Part shown: positions 10,021-19,877 of the stretch, piece after piece
How the letters are laid out: every line of letters begins with the position of its first letter
Position numbering within the stretch: the stretch's first letter is position 1
Source: Gracilaria gracilis
Taxonomy: Eukaryota > Rhodophyta > Florideophyceae > Gracilariales > Gracilariaceae
Length of the DNA: 64,000 nucleotides
NCBI GenBank assembly: GCA_030374805.1
Contig: JARGSG010000090.1
Coordinates: 274,307-338,306 of the forward strand
Direction: 5' to 3'
Made by a program: the position numbers and the translations under genes
Notes under the pieces: generated by a model
What the model saw: the letters and a program-made list of their open reading frames with translations, nothing else
Databases searched by the model: none
Told to the model about the DNA's origin: nothing

Positions 10021-11446
10021 GGGACGATTCTTGTAGTTCTGCTGTTGATTCTGGGTGTGCCCGTGATTCTGGTGGTACGAGCGAGGTTGCCTTCTCGAAT
10101 TGTTGCGCGCCTTCGACTTGGCTTCTTGGATTGCCTTCAGCGCTGACAGCCGTTTCTTCTGAAAGGTTATGTTCTTGGTCACTACCTCCTCTAGATCCTG
10201 AGATCTGACTGTCCCTTGCGGGACTGTCTCCAGTAGATGGACCACTTCGTCCCATGCGTCGCGATTTTCCACGTGAAGGCCTGTCGAGAGGCCTTCCTCG
10301 ACACGCAGTATTGCGTACAGACGACGGAGCGCAACTTCCAAGGAGGGTCTCTGCCCGAGAGCTTCCTTGGGTGAGTCGTGTACAAGCATTTCGAGGTGGA
10401 TCAAACGCCCGAGTGTTACTGCTTCCATCTCCGACGGAGTTGGTTGACCCGTTGCGGTTCGTCTCCAATGCTTGAAATGATGTTGTAGAAATGTCGGAAT
10501 GTCGGTTCCCTGAGACGTTAGTATGGAAAAAATGGCCGGTCCTATGAGCTGCTCCACTTTCAAGCTTGTGGAGCTTAGACATTTTCCCGGGTAGTGTGAC
10601 AGAGATGTTTGGTGGGTTTTGGTAACCCCGAAAGAGAATGTCTTCGGATCTATGACTTGCTTGATCCTTTTCGCTGGATTCTGGCGGTTCTCATCATCTG
10701 AGTCATCCGAGTCTTGGAGGTTGGCGGGCTGATGTGGCGTGGGGACGGAAAGGGAAAGGAGAGCACCGGTGTGGGCAGGGGCGGGAGTGGTTGAAGCGGG
10801 CTGTGCTGTTGGCGCCAACCTCGGATTGGCAAGTGGAATGGACGCTTGTTGCAATTGATTGGTTGCCGAGAAGAGCCATGAGATCGCGATCGAAGCAACC
10901 TCGAAGGGGTTGGCATCGGGAACTGTTCGCAGACTGAGGGCTTGGTCTTCTTTTAAGGCAGATGCCATCAGCTTTTTCAAGTGTTCGGGGTTCTCACGAG
11001 CCATTTGTATCACATTTGGAGGGGTCATTTTCATAAGGGTAGTGTGATTCTCTGCGTCACTTGGTTGGTGAGATGACGATGGACGTGAATTCGATATCCC
11101 TGAGACGGAGTACGTCAGCCAAGAGCTGTTGTGTGGTAGGAAAAGGGCCAAGACTGGTGCGAAAGTGAGCGGGAGCGCTTTGCGAGATAGAGTGTAGCTG
11201 CGCATTTGAAAGATTTGCCATGTAAAAGGCACTGTTTTGGGAGCGAAGATTGCCGAAGGTTGGAAGAGAAGGGGTGGAGAGATTTGGCGGATCCTCTAGA
11301 ATCGGGACTGCTGCTGGAATAGCGCTTCCGATATGCACCTGGTGTGAAGTGTTTGGTGGAGGGTTTGACGGTCCGGCTCCAGTTATGTGGACGGGGTTCG
11401 ATGAAGATGTAGGGATGGGAAGGGATAGGGGAGGGGGATTTGCCAT
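10009..11446 (-). pseudogene. Gag-like protein of DIRS-like element (frameshifted)
   Basis: An N-terminal piece begins MANPPPLSLPIPTSSS (ATG at 11446) and is Pro/Ser-rich. It stops at 11057, and the protein resumes in a second frame from about 11090 to 10009 (KMTPPNVIQMARENPEHLKKLM onward). The central part is helical and polar, and the tail is rich in Arg, Asn and Gln (RRQPRSYHQNHGHTQ), as in nucleocapsid tails. The position before RT fits gag. No CCHC knuckle is visible. The assignment rests on position and composition more than on motif. Confidence 0.6.
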
Positions 11447-11692
11447 AGCGCTTTTAGATAGCGAGGGCTGGATGGAAAACGCGAAGGCTCGTAGTGAGTA
11501 ATAACAAGAACGAACAGGCAGAATATGGGGATGATGGTTCACGGTGGGAGCATCGGCAGATGAGGAGGGTGATAGGAATGGATTGCCGTCAATTGAGTTG
11601 TTGGAGTGTTTGAAGACCGAAGCACGGTATAGTTGGATGGGAACGTTACAGATGTGTGTGATACAAAACGTAGCGGCGCCGTGAGCGAGGCG

Positions 11693-12856
11693 TCAGAGAC
11701 GTTGAAGAAATTGCAGAAGACTTTGTGCACTGGATCCGATACGCTGCTGTTGCTGCGCAGAAATGTTCATATTGAGTATCCAAGACTTGCCGTTGTCGAG
11801 GTAGTAGCGCAGAGATGTTAAAGATTTCCAGCGTCCGTTGATGGCAATCTGGTCAACAGGAGTGCCTTTGATGTAATCCTCAGTCGCTTTTCCTATTCGT
11901 GCAGAGTGCGTGGTGAGCCTCGCATTGGTAATTTGGAAGGTACGTGCGGCTTCTTTGAGACTTTTCTCGTATCTATGATATGATAGTTGTGGAGCGTACT
12001 GCAACTGGTTGTGGTTTGCTGTTCGATATAACAATAGGAACTGGAAAATATCTGGGTCTGTCACGTGCACAAATTGGAGACGACCGGTTTTCCTAGAGGT
12101 CTTGGCATCTACAATGTTCACTCCAGCTGCGTTAGGGCCGTATGCGGATAGGCGAGTATCCCCTGGGAGTGCGATCTGACTCCATTTCAGGTTCCTGGCT
12201 TCCGAGACTCTTAAGCAGGCGCCGTATGATAATAGCAATGTTCCAGCAGAAGCAGTGTTTTGATTTGATATAAGGTAGTATGCCAGGGCAAGACAGAGTT
12301 GTTTTGTAAGGGGAACTGATGATTGCGTGGGCTTAATGTGCTTCCAGCCGGCAATGCATCTGCGTGCCATCCCAATATGTTGCCGCAAACTTGGAAGCAT
12401 GAGAAGGAGCATGCAAAGCAAATTACACATCTCCTGCCTTTTGCCTGCTCGGGGGCATGCGACAAATTGTTCTTGGATGTATATTGCAAGACGTTGGTCC
12501 ATTGTGAGAGGAATTTTGTTCTGGAAGGAGGTAGACTGTATAAAAGAATGAAGTGCTTGTGTGTACTTATGTTGCGTTTTGGGGCTGATGGAGGCTGCAA
12601 GAAGTGGGTTTTGTTCAAAGAAAATATCTCCTGCAATGAGAAAGAAACAGCTGGTTACTGGTGTGAGAAATGGGGCTTGGCTCAAGGCGGAAAGCGACGA
12701 ATAATTCGAGTGGCTGATTTTGTTAGCAGATCGTGATGCACGTTGATATGCCAAGCAAGTCGAAGATGGATCAGTCATGTACGCTGAGTACATGACCTGC
12801 GCGGATCTGGAGACGTTGGGCCAATTGGTGATTGCCATCCGGTCAGTGAAGTGCAT
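11693..12856 (-). CDS. Tyrosine recombinase of DIRS-like element
   Basis: The intact 387-codon frame has the tyrosine recombinase catalytic set: Arg in CLRVSEARNLKW (R216), a Lys-rich beta-hairpin (AKTSRKTGRLQ), HSARIGKAT with H317 and R320, Trp in GRWKS (W343), and the nucleophile in SLRYYLDNG (Y351 or Y352). The N-terminal 160 residues would be the core-binding domain. Such enzymes insert DIRS-type cDNA circles without a DDE integrase. The frame lies upstream of gag on the same strand. The ends of the enclosing insertion show that it belongs to the same element. Confidence 0.85.
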   Translation of the reverse strand: MHFTDRMAITNWPNVSRSAQVMYSAYMTDPSSTCLAYQRASRSANKISHSNYSSLSALSQAPFLTPVTSCFFLIAGDIFFEQNPLLAASISPKTQHKYTQALHSFIQSTSFQNKIPLTMDQRLAIYIQEQFVACPRAGKRQEMCNLLCMLLLMLPSLRQHIGMARRCIAGWKHIKPTQSSVPLTKQLCLALAYYLISNQNTASAGTLLLSYGACLRVSEARNLKWSQIALPGDTRLSAYGPNAAGVNIVDAKTSRKTGRLQFVHVTDPDIFQFLLLYRTANHNQLQYAPQLSYHRYEKSLKEAARTFQITNARLTTHSARIGKATEDYIKGTPVDQIAINGRWKSLTSLRYYLDNGKSWILNMNISAQQQQRIGSSAQSLLQFLQRL

Positions 12857-12950
12857 TTAGCTGCTTGTTTGATGTACCGAGACCTGGTGACGAAGAATAC
12901 GCTTCTATTGACAAAGCTACGTGAAGTAAAGTAAGTAAAGCGTCAGTAAA

Positions 12951-13096
12951 GCGAGCGGGACGCAAGTTGATGGAAGCAACTAAGGTCGTCTTGTCATCTA
13001 TTCAGTTAAGCGAGCGGGGCGCAAGTTGATGGAAACAACTAAGGTCGTCTTGTTGAACGACGCAGCAGGACAAACACTAAGATAATCTGCGTCGTT
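12951..13096. repeat. Direct repeat pair and stem-loop at 5' end of DIRS-like element
   Basis: A 44-45 bp unit (AGCGAGCGGGACGCAAGTTG...) occurs at 12951-12995 and again at 13010-13053, a period of 59. Directly after it lies a stem-loop with arms AACGACGCAG (13056-13065) and CTGCGTCGTT (13087-13096). Terminal repeats of this sort are used in circle formation by YR retroelements. The matching repeats at the other end were not found. Confidence 0.7.
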
Positions 13097-13514
13097 GAAG
13101 AGCATTTTGCGCCACGCAGCTTCTATAATTAGCTCTAATAAATCCACTTCTGCGGGCCCTCGAAAATATATTCTAGGAGTCAGCATGATTGAAGATCCAG
13201 AATGGGGGATTCCCTATTGACGTTTTTTTTCTTAGTAATTTTTTTTGTTGGCAGTGGAATGATCCAAACAGCTGATCTGTTCAGAAAGGCAACAAAATGC
13301 GCCGTGTGACACGGCGCATTTGTAAAGGTGAAAATGCTGCTCAATGACCCTGTTTCTGAAACAGCTGTAAGCATTCTATGTATAAGCGGTAGATTTGGTA
13401 GCTACGCCAATTTTCAAAGAGATTACCAAAAATATGCAGATAACTAGTTTTCCTGCAGATTTTGACTGAGCAATCTAGACTTTAGCTCAAAACACGTAGC
13501 TTTGTCTTCCTAGT

Positions 13515-13703
13515 TGTAGCTGCTGTCAGCTGCAGCAGGCGGTCACAGAGAGTCACGATAACACCTCCGACGGTGTGGCTTGAGGTCACCACACCGTGAG
13601 CGGCCATAGCTCAATCGGTAACCACCTTCGTGTGCTTTTTGTGCGGGCCCAGTGTTCGTGGTTCGAACCCCGGCCCTGCCGCTCTTCCCCCCTGTTCACT
13701 ACA
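13515..13703 (+). mobile_element. 189-bp mini-element with tRNA-like promoter, copy 2
   Basis: It starts TGTAGCTGCTGTCAGC and ends CTGTTCACTACA, with a perfect 5-bp target duplication CTAGT at 13510-13514 and 13704-13708. It contains an A-box-like TAGCTCAATCGG (near 13608) and a B-box-like GGTTCGAACCCC (near 13663). The last 60 bases match copy 1 at 6304-6405 almost exactly. The insertion lies inside the terminal bases of repeat A2, which makes it younger than that repeat. It could be classed as a SINE, but the ends look LTR-like. Confidence 0.75.
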
Positions 13704-13772
13704 CTAGTAGGAGCTTTGCGATCAACGTCTTCTAGCGTTCATTCCTGGCTTCCACCAGCCGTGGAAGATTGA

Positions 13773-14840
13773 ATGTTCGAAGTTCTTGATAGCAAATCAG
13801 TGGCGCATGTATCTATACCAGGAACTCATGATTCAGGAGCACGCTACGGTGGAGTAGGCTGTGAGGCTCAAAGCTGGTCCATTGCAGATCAGCTTAGAGC
13901 TGGAATTCGATTCTTTGACATAAGATGTCGTCGAGCTGGTACGGTATTTGCCATACATCATGGCCCTTGCTTCCAGGAGATCTTTTTCGGTGATGTGGTA
14001 ATTGCCGTGCGAGACTTTCTGGCCTCGCATGACAACGAGTTTGTGATTATGAACGTGCAAGAAAATCATACACCAATGGATGGTTCAGACTCTTTTACAA
14101 CGATTTGGTCTACGTATATGTCTCAGTTTGGATATTTGTTCGTTGATGCACGGACATCCCTTCCTACTGTGGGAGAGGTTCGCGGAAGGATTCTGGCTCT
14201 GAGACCGACATGGTTATCGGACAAGGGTATTGCTTGGACCGATTCGCTCGTTGATGCGCAAAACACGTACAAGGTGTATTTTCTACCGTTTGAGAACCCA
14301 GTGGGCTCTGATACAGCTTCTTTGCCGGAGAAATTGGATTTGATCGGGGCGCAACTTCAACGAGCAAAAACATCGTCCAAACTAGTACTGAATTTTCTAT
14401 CTGGCGCGCAGGGCATGACACCGATAGACGTGGCCGAGTATAGCAATGAATATGCGTACAATTATATTGGCACGGGTGAAGGAACGTTACGAACTGGCGT
14501 TGTGATCATGGACTTCCCTGGAGAAAAGCTGGTTTATCGAATCATCAAGACGAATTTCGAAGCTATTGGATACTGCGAAGCGCACACGTTCCGCACTGAA
14601 AGCGATAAAACTTGGGCTGAATTTAGAATGCCGGGAGCGGTTGCGGGAACTTCGATTTTCATTAAGGGCGGTGGACATGGTCGCTATGTATTTCCAAAGT
14701 GTCATCGTGCCACATGGACAGATCTGCTTTTCGTATGTGGTTCCGACAGGAACTGGATTTATTCGGGACACTGGGACGCTGATGCCTGGTGTCACAGCAG
14801 CAATACCAACCAGGCTTATCTCGCACTTGGTAATAAGTAG
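13773..14840 (+). CDS. PI-PLC X-domain protein, catalytic half of a split gene
   Basis: The 355-aa frame is a phosphatidylinositol-specific phospholipase C-like protein of the single-domain (bacterial-like) type, which cleaves phosphoinositides or GPI anchors without calcium. The catalytic histidines lie in SIPGTHDSG (H19) and AIHHGPC (H62/H63). The active-site segment IRFFDIRC (D49, R51) is also present. Residues 265-355 form a separate Cys/Trp-rich C-terminal region, not recognised. A TGA stands directly before the ATG, at the place where relatives have a Trp before this Met. The frame upstream of that TGA stays open back to repeat A2. The gene therefore probably began at 6823 and has lost its 5' part; whether this piece is still expressed is open. 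Confidence 0.8.
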   Translation: MFEVLDSKSVAHVSIPGTHDSGARYGGVGCEAQSWSIADQLRAGIRFFDIRCRRAGTVFAIHHGPCFQEIFFGDVVIAVRDFLASHDNEFVIMNVQENHTPMDGSDSFTTIWSTYMSQFGYLFVDARTSLPTVGEVRGRILALRPTWLSDKGIAWTDSLVDAQNTYKVYFLPFENPVGSDTASLPEKLDLIGAQLQRAKTSSKLVLNFLSGAQGMTPIDVAEYSNEYAYNYIGTGEGTLRTGVVIMDFPGEKLVYRIIKTNFEAIGYCEAHTFRTESDKTWAEFRMPGAVAGTSIFIKGGGHGRYVFPKCHRATWTDLLFVCGSDRNWIYSGHWDADAWCHSSNTNQAYLALGNK

Positions 14841-15685
14841 GTGAATAAGTAGCTTTTGTCTCCTGGTTCTCAGAGAAATATCGTTACGGACGGGAAGTTG
14901 ATAACCCTTACGAGTGGCGGGTGGCCGACGCTGTGCTCGGTACATTCGCATACAGCCTTTTGCCTATGACCGCTCTCTTCAAAGCAGCGCAGCATGCCAG
15001 AAAAATATTTACTGTTCAAAAATAAATTAATGAAACAAAACCATGCCTTGCTTCGATGAAGAGACAAGCTAAACTGCTTTCATAGGTTAACCCTTTTCGG
15101 GTACATAGAAGTTACCTCTTCCATGTCAAGCTTTTCGTAGAATAGGCGCATATTCTATTGTAAAGGACCTTTCCCCCGTCTTTCAAAACTCCGTACAAAT
15201 GTATACAGAAATTTTAGGAGCAAAAAGAACAGTACTGATCTAATATTTAATAGAACTATATGTGTCTGACTACGACCATTGAAAGGCTCACTTTGAATTG
15301 TTTTAAGTACTCAGAATTGACGTCACATTTACGCCCCTAGTTTAACTTCATATTTATCTTTTCGTAGAACATATCGAAGAGCTTTCTTTTTGGAGTGTTG
15401 ACGTCTTTTTGCTTCCGTTTCTGATCCACCTTCATCATCCATCTCGTTCAACATCGGGAAAGGTATGAATAAACTCAATATTGACGTACTCGCTTCATTT
15501 TATAGTTCTGAGCGCGATGGGCCTTGCACATACATGTACTTCAACGAGCAGAGAGTTGCTAAATGGTAATGCATAAATAAACCTATCCATATTTCCGCGC
15601 ATACCACTCTATGAATCACAGGAACTCATCGACGACCCAAATTTCTTGTTCTGCATAGCTGCAATATAGAGCCTGAATACTAACA
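14841..15685. other. Intergenic, repeat fragments
   Basis: A short family C fragment (CTCCTGGTTCTCAGAGAAAT, then CGTTACGGACGGGAAG) lies at about 14863-14900, followed by TTGATAACCCTTA as in the foldback arms. A TTAACCCTTTT motif occurs at 15087-15097. The rest is AT-rich and includes the presumed promoter of the zinc-finger gene at 15686. Confidence 0.5.
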
Positions 15686-16366
15686 ATGAGCTCCCACGCA
15701 CAAGGCTCCTCTGGGGGAGAAAGAGGAGGAGAAGATGACGGTCGAAAGCGTCCTTTTCACAAGATGTCTATAAACTTCCTCACCAGCTCTGATAGTCCAA
15801 ATTCAAAGTCCAAACGAAGGCGTGGTTCAGCGATGGTTGAGAACTCACCTACTATTCCAAGTTCTGGACACTCTACGGGTCAGGCGACTTACGAAAGGCG
15901 TAATGGGCGGAGTTCGGCCTCTTCTCGGGATCAAAGATGCTCGAATAATGACAGGACCCCATCGGCGAGGAACATAGAGTCCACTGATGATATCACTCCT
16001 GCTCCTGTAGGAGCGAGTACTTCTGGAGGCGCTGGCCCTTCAAATGTACCCTCAGCACCTTCTGATAACGGTGAACCGGTGTTCGTGAATGGGCGGTATC
16101 GATATCGGTGTTCAGAGCCCGGTTGCCAATCCATTTATACGCATCCTTCAAATCTGGCCACCCATGTGAGACTCAAGCACATGGGCTTCACACCTGAGCA
16201 TCAGTGCGACGCATGCCATTTGAAGTTTCCCTTCTTGTCTGTTCTTCGAGTCCATCAAAGGGAAGTGCACGGCCCGAAGCAGCATGAATGCCCTGTGTGC
16301 CATAAGAAAATGACTAGGAAACTTAGCTTGGATCGACACATGGCAGCGGTACATCCTGAGCAGTAA
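15686..16366 (+). CDS. C2H2 zinc-finger protein
   Basis: The 226-aa protein starts MSSHAQGSSGGERGGEDDGR. It has a disordered Ser/Gly/Arg-rich half, then three C-terminal C2H2 fingers: YRCSEPGCQSIYTHPSNL (C-x4-C-x12-H-x4-H), HQCDACHLKFPFLSVLRVH and HECPVCHKKMTRKLSLDRH. It is likely a nuclear nucleic-acid-binding protein. The ATG context ATGAGCTC is identical to that of the two other MSS-type finger genes (minus strand at 3820, plus strand at 40176). Its role is unknown. Confidence 0.8.
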   Translation: MSSHAQGSSGGERGGEDDGRKRPFHKMSINFLTSSDSPNSKSKRRRGSAMVENSPTIPSSGHSTGQATYERRNGRSSASSRDQRCSNNDRTPSARNIESTDDITPAPVGASTSGGAGPSNVPSAPSDNGEPVFVNGRYRYRCSEPGCQSIYTHPSNLATHVRLKHMGFTPEHQCDACHLKFPFLSVLRVHQREVHGPKQHECPVCHKKMTRKLSLDRHMAAVHPEQ

Positions 16367-16462
16367 GGCACACTCAGAATAGCCTGCTCCAATAAATACA
16401 TCTGTAGACATACTAAGTTGAAGTGTAACATAACTCTTGTCAGGCACGGGCGGTCGCAGTTG

Positions 16463-16765
16463 TGCTTCAGATTAGGGCTTCAAAACATACGATTTTACGG
16501 TTTCAGGGCGAATTGGCCACACACCAATGCCTTTTCAGCTGCCATGGAAGAGGAACTTTTCTGGCTGGGAAGGAACCTCTTCCAAGGAATTGTGCAAAAT
16601 TCCAGCACGTTGACGTCTGTTGCTTTACAGCAGAGCCTACCATTAGTGGTAATATCTTGAAAACAACCCATTCATTTGCAATATGTTGTATTACAAATGG
16701 AAGAGGAAACAAAGATCTTTCGCTTACACTAAGTTTCATTCTACTCTGCACGACATGTGCAGAGT
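16463..16765 (+). repeat. Repeat family B, copy 1
   Basis: About 300 bases resemble the reverse complement of 20830-21130. Shared blocks include AATTGGCCACACACCAATG, AATTGTGCAAAATTCCA, CCATTCATTTGCAATA and AAATGGAAGAGGAAAC. Identity is roughly two thirds by eye. The two copies face each other around the gene at 18079-19785. Confidence 0.65.
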
Positions 16766-18078
16766 TATATTAGCTTGAAAATTGGAGTTGACGGCACTTT
16801 CTGACTCCACTCTTGAATCGGAATTGAGAGTGCAGCGCGGTTCTTAAGTAGACCAAAGTATTAACGGATGGCGCTCGAGGAACTATATGCTGACGGGGGA
16901 GACTGGGGCCTCGTCCGATAGATACGTTGTGCGGTATGTAAATTGAATGTGACATATGCGCGCTCCCAAACCAAGCAACCGTGTAGAGGTAGTGCGTTGA
17001 ACCTGGGAGATGCGGGAAAAGACGTTTTCTTTGCATGCTGTTTGGTGCGAAATAAAACATGTCAACAGTGCTACCTTTGTACAAAAGTGAAATAAGAAAG
17101 GAAATGTGATACTTTTACAATAAAATGGTTCTACGTGTATGCCAGCGTTACATATCTGTTCACGTCGTGACACAACTTACATTTAGAGGAACACACTTCC
17201 GAAAGATGGTGAATATTTCGAATATACGCTTCTAAGACAAACACTATGTGGCGAAGTTTTTGCAGAATCAAACGCTCCCCGTAGAAAAAAACCCTCATTG
17301 TAGAGATAAGCAGAAGATATACAGCGATACTTTGTTTCAAGGTTAAATACATCGTAGGTTCAAAGTTAGAAGCGTCTAGACAGAGAGAATATTCGCCAAA
17401 ACAGCGATTTTGGCTTTCAAAAATCGCCGAATTTTTCATTTTAATTAATGTTTTTTGTTTTCTTATCATGATTATTATCAAGATCTTGGTTAGGTTTATA
17501 AAGATTCGCCACTTACTGGCCGAATGTGATTCCACCAAAGAACACAAGGGAGGGATATTGAAGAGGTTTACTTGTAAGTTGCAAAGACAAAAACTGCGAT
17601 TCTGAGGCAAACAGGCGAAGGCATGTCAGTCACGCAGTACACCTGGCTTGTTTTCCTTGAAAATAAAGGAAATAGAAATTTTTATATATTTATTTTGCAA
17701 ATTAAACACACGTGCACTGCATGAAGTAGTGTATGCATTGTTGTGCTCCCCGTGGATTGCGCAAATTATTCCATAATAACCCATTTCCCGCATCTCCCTG
17801 CGCGAATCAGCTGCTTACATCGGACGATCTGTTTCTCAGCTGCATTGCTGCCAACTGGAATGCCACGCGTACAAGTATGATTCCTGTTCAAGTTCTCGAT
17901 TCTCATTGGAAGAAACCAGACGAGTTCTTTCGATGACGTCATCGTTAGTGTGCCTTCTGCTACTATAGATTCGACACCACAACAGCCGCCCGTCTCCGTC
18001 AAGCACCGTCCACCAGTTCTCCTTCGGTCCTATATCTTTCAACTATATCCAAACTGAACCGCCCACCGATTTCGGCAA
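16766..18078. other. AT-rich intergenic region
   Basis: A 159-codon minus-strand frame (17131-17610) has no motif and lies in AT-rich DNA, so it is not called. CATTTCCCGCATCTCCCTG at about 17781 resembles the ends of the small terminal-repeat element at 25456-27704. The last few hundred bases should hold the promoter of the next gene. Confidence 0.4.
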
Positions 18079-19785
18079 ATGATGGCTGCTCGACAAATGC
18101 GCCGACATATGGTCCACCATGCAGAAGAGGAATGGCCAACCACTGGCGAGGGAACATTCGATCTGCCCCCTATAGAGTTGGCAGTCAATCCTACGGTCAA
18201 GAACTGGCGCGGAGTTCGTCTCGGCGATGTTGCAAGGGAACTATACTACGAGAATGATAGCATGGACTTTTCGCGCGATTTCAAAGACATTAATGTTTGT
18301 GCTAAGACGGGGCAACCGCCAGTCATTGACCCGCTCACTGTGGAATGGGTTCATAAACATACGCCAGATCAAGTCTTGTGGGATAATATGACCCATATGA
18401 GCGGGCTATATTTCATAATGTCTTCGATAGCGTTGAAGGAAGCCAGTCAAGTTATCGGCGAAGGCTTTTCAAACACAGTTCCAATAGAGAGCGCCTACTA
18501 TTCCAACTTCCACATGCCGACAGAGGACGACTACAACATATACGAAGAACGTGAAGAATCCAATGCTTCCACCAAAGAGGACGTGAATAGAAGTATGGAG
18601 ACCCTCACCTTGGCTGTATCGTACGCCCACAAAGAGCGACGATCCGAATCTTTGCTCAAGGCGAACGAATTTCAGATCGCTCAGCTCGAAGATGTTCTCT
18701 CAGCCATACGCGAAGAACCGCCTATAGTCACCAAGTTTGTGCGTCTGTGGACCGACGGAGCGCACTCTAAGAAGATGCTGACCACCAACGCAAAGGAACG
18801 ACCAAAATGGATTCTACATGGATTGCTACCGTATGCGGTCTTCCCTGTCGTTTGGTTGAGCTCGGGCGATGAAACTGACAATACAAGTTTGTGGTCAAAC
18901 TGCGAGCAGATCCTTGCTGATGGCGCTCTAGGGTGTTTGTTCTCCCGATATTCGGTGCCTGAATTTCGCCCGCCCCGCTTCGGAAAGCTCGCATACTCCA
19001 GAAGAATGCCGGGAAACGCCGTTAAGACCGTCGGTGATGGCTTGTCGCTGAGCAGAAACCTTCGGAAGCTTGCTGCAGCAATTCATTCTGGAGTTCTGGA
19101 TGACTCTGTTACGTACCATATCGCTGATGCGCAGGAGCTCATCAGACTGGCTTATTACATGGGCAGAAAAGGAAATCTTAGCGTGGCACATGCAGTCAAC
19201 TGCGAGGAATGTCTTCATGCCACTTTCAGAGAGAACATGGGCTTCATACTTGCTTTCCAAGCCTGTTCCGACGCTTACGATGAGAATGTTGATGAAGATA
19301 TGCAATTGCGTTTGAACAAAACACAGGTGTCTTACCCTTATCCGTTGGTGCGTGCTAGAAGGGGCTTTGTTGATTGGCATGGCGTGCGAGAATTGGCTCC
19401 AGGAGCTGGAAAGTTTGCAAAGTTGAGGATGCCTTTCTTTCTGGAAAAGTGCAAAACAAATATGCACGTTGTGACGTTGCATCATAGTACTATACCGGAA
19501 GGGTGTTACTGTTTGGTAATATCGGCATATCCATCAAGTGATGGTACAATTCTGTACATAGTGCTGCTAGTGCACGGACAGAATTTGTTCAGTTCGAATT
19601 GCAAAGTCCTGTATTCGGTCAGGTTGAACATTATTGATTTGGGAAAGCTGCATGCCGGCGTGCAGCAAAGAGAACTGAGCGGTACGGTGAATGAGCACTT
19701 TCGTCATCCGAGAATGGATCAACTGCTGTCCCAATTCGAATTTCGAATGTTTCTAGATATATCGCGAGCGCATTGGGGAGCATGA
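18079..19785 (+). CDS. Unrecognised 568-aa protein
   Basis: The frame opens MMAARQMRRHMVHHAEEEW and is uninterrupted for 568 codons with balanced composition, so it is probably a real gene. No signal peptide, membrane helix or named motif was recognised. Visible features are an acidic polar region near residues 155-185 (DDYNIYEEREESNASTKED), a Trp/Gly-bearing central region (KWILHGLLPYAVFPVVWLSS), several Cys near 365-385 and a hydrophobic beta-like stretch near 475-500. It is flanked by the inverted family B repeats and followed directly by a family A copy. It could be a host gene or cargo of a large unclassified element. Confidence 0.6.
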   Translation: MMAARQMRRHMVHHAEEEWPTTGEGTFDLPPIELAVNPTVKNWRGVRLGDVARELYYENDSMDFSRDFKDINVCAKTGQPPVIDPLTVEWVHKHTPDQVLWDNMTHMSGLYFIMSSIALKEASQVIGEGFSNTVPIESAYYSNFHMPTEDDYNIYEEREESNASTKEDVNRSMETLTLAVSYAHKERRSESLLKANEFQIAQLEDVLSAIREEPPIVTKFVRLWTDGAHSKKMLTTNAKERPKWILHGLLPYAVFPVVWLSSGDETDNTSLWSNCEQILADGALGCLFSRYSVPEFRPPRFGKLAYSRRMPGNAVKTVGDGLSLSRNLRKLAAAIHSGVLDDSVTYHIADAQELIRLAYYMGRKGNLSVAHAVNCEECLHATFRENMGFILAFQACSDAYDENVDEDMQLRLNKTQVSYPYPLVRARRGFVDWHGVRELAPGAGKFAKLRMPFFLEKCKTNMHVVTLHHSTIPEGCYCLVISAYPSSDGTILYIVLLVHGQNLFSSNCKVLYSVRLNIIDLGKLHAGVQQRELSGTVNEHFRHPRMDQLLSQFEFRMFLDISRAHWGA

Positions 19786-19877
19786 CGGAGCATGGTGGAA
19801 CATGGCGTCTTGTTCGGTACAGGGCCTGCCAATAAGAAAATAACGAAAGGCTCAATAATGTTTTTGAATCTTGAGAA

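Larger units (their letters stand above)
7646..13168 (-). mobile_element. DIRS-like tyrosine-recombinase retrotransposon (decayed)
   Basis: About 5.5 kb on the minus strand interrupts repeat A2. In transcription order it encodes a tyrosine recombinase, a gag-like protein, a reverse transcriptase and RNase H. No integrase, protease or LTR pair is seen. No clear target duplication is seen, as expected for YR elements. The gag, RT and RNase H frames are broken by frameshifts, but the recombinase frame is open over 387 codons. Near the 5' end there is a 45-bp direct repeat pair and a stem-loop. The recombinase-first order is unusual for DIRS elements. Confidence 0.8.
7145..13724 (+). repeat. Repeat family A, copy A2, split by nested insertions
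   Basis: The 5' part (7145-7645) and 3' parts (13169-13514 and 13709-13724) match the intact copy at 36424-37284. A DIRS-like element occupies 7646-13168, and a mini-element occupies 13515-13703 just before the right end. The conserved palindrome with arms AAATGCGCCGTGT lies near 13295-13321. ATCA is present at both outer edges and could be the target duplication. Confidence 0.8.

Noticed and set aside
17131..17610. 159-codon minus-strand ORF
   Set aside because: AT-rich, no motif, biased composition; likely chance.
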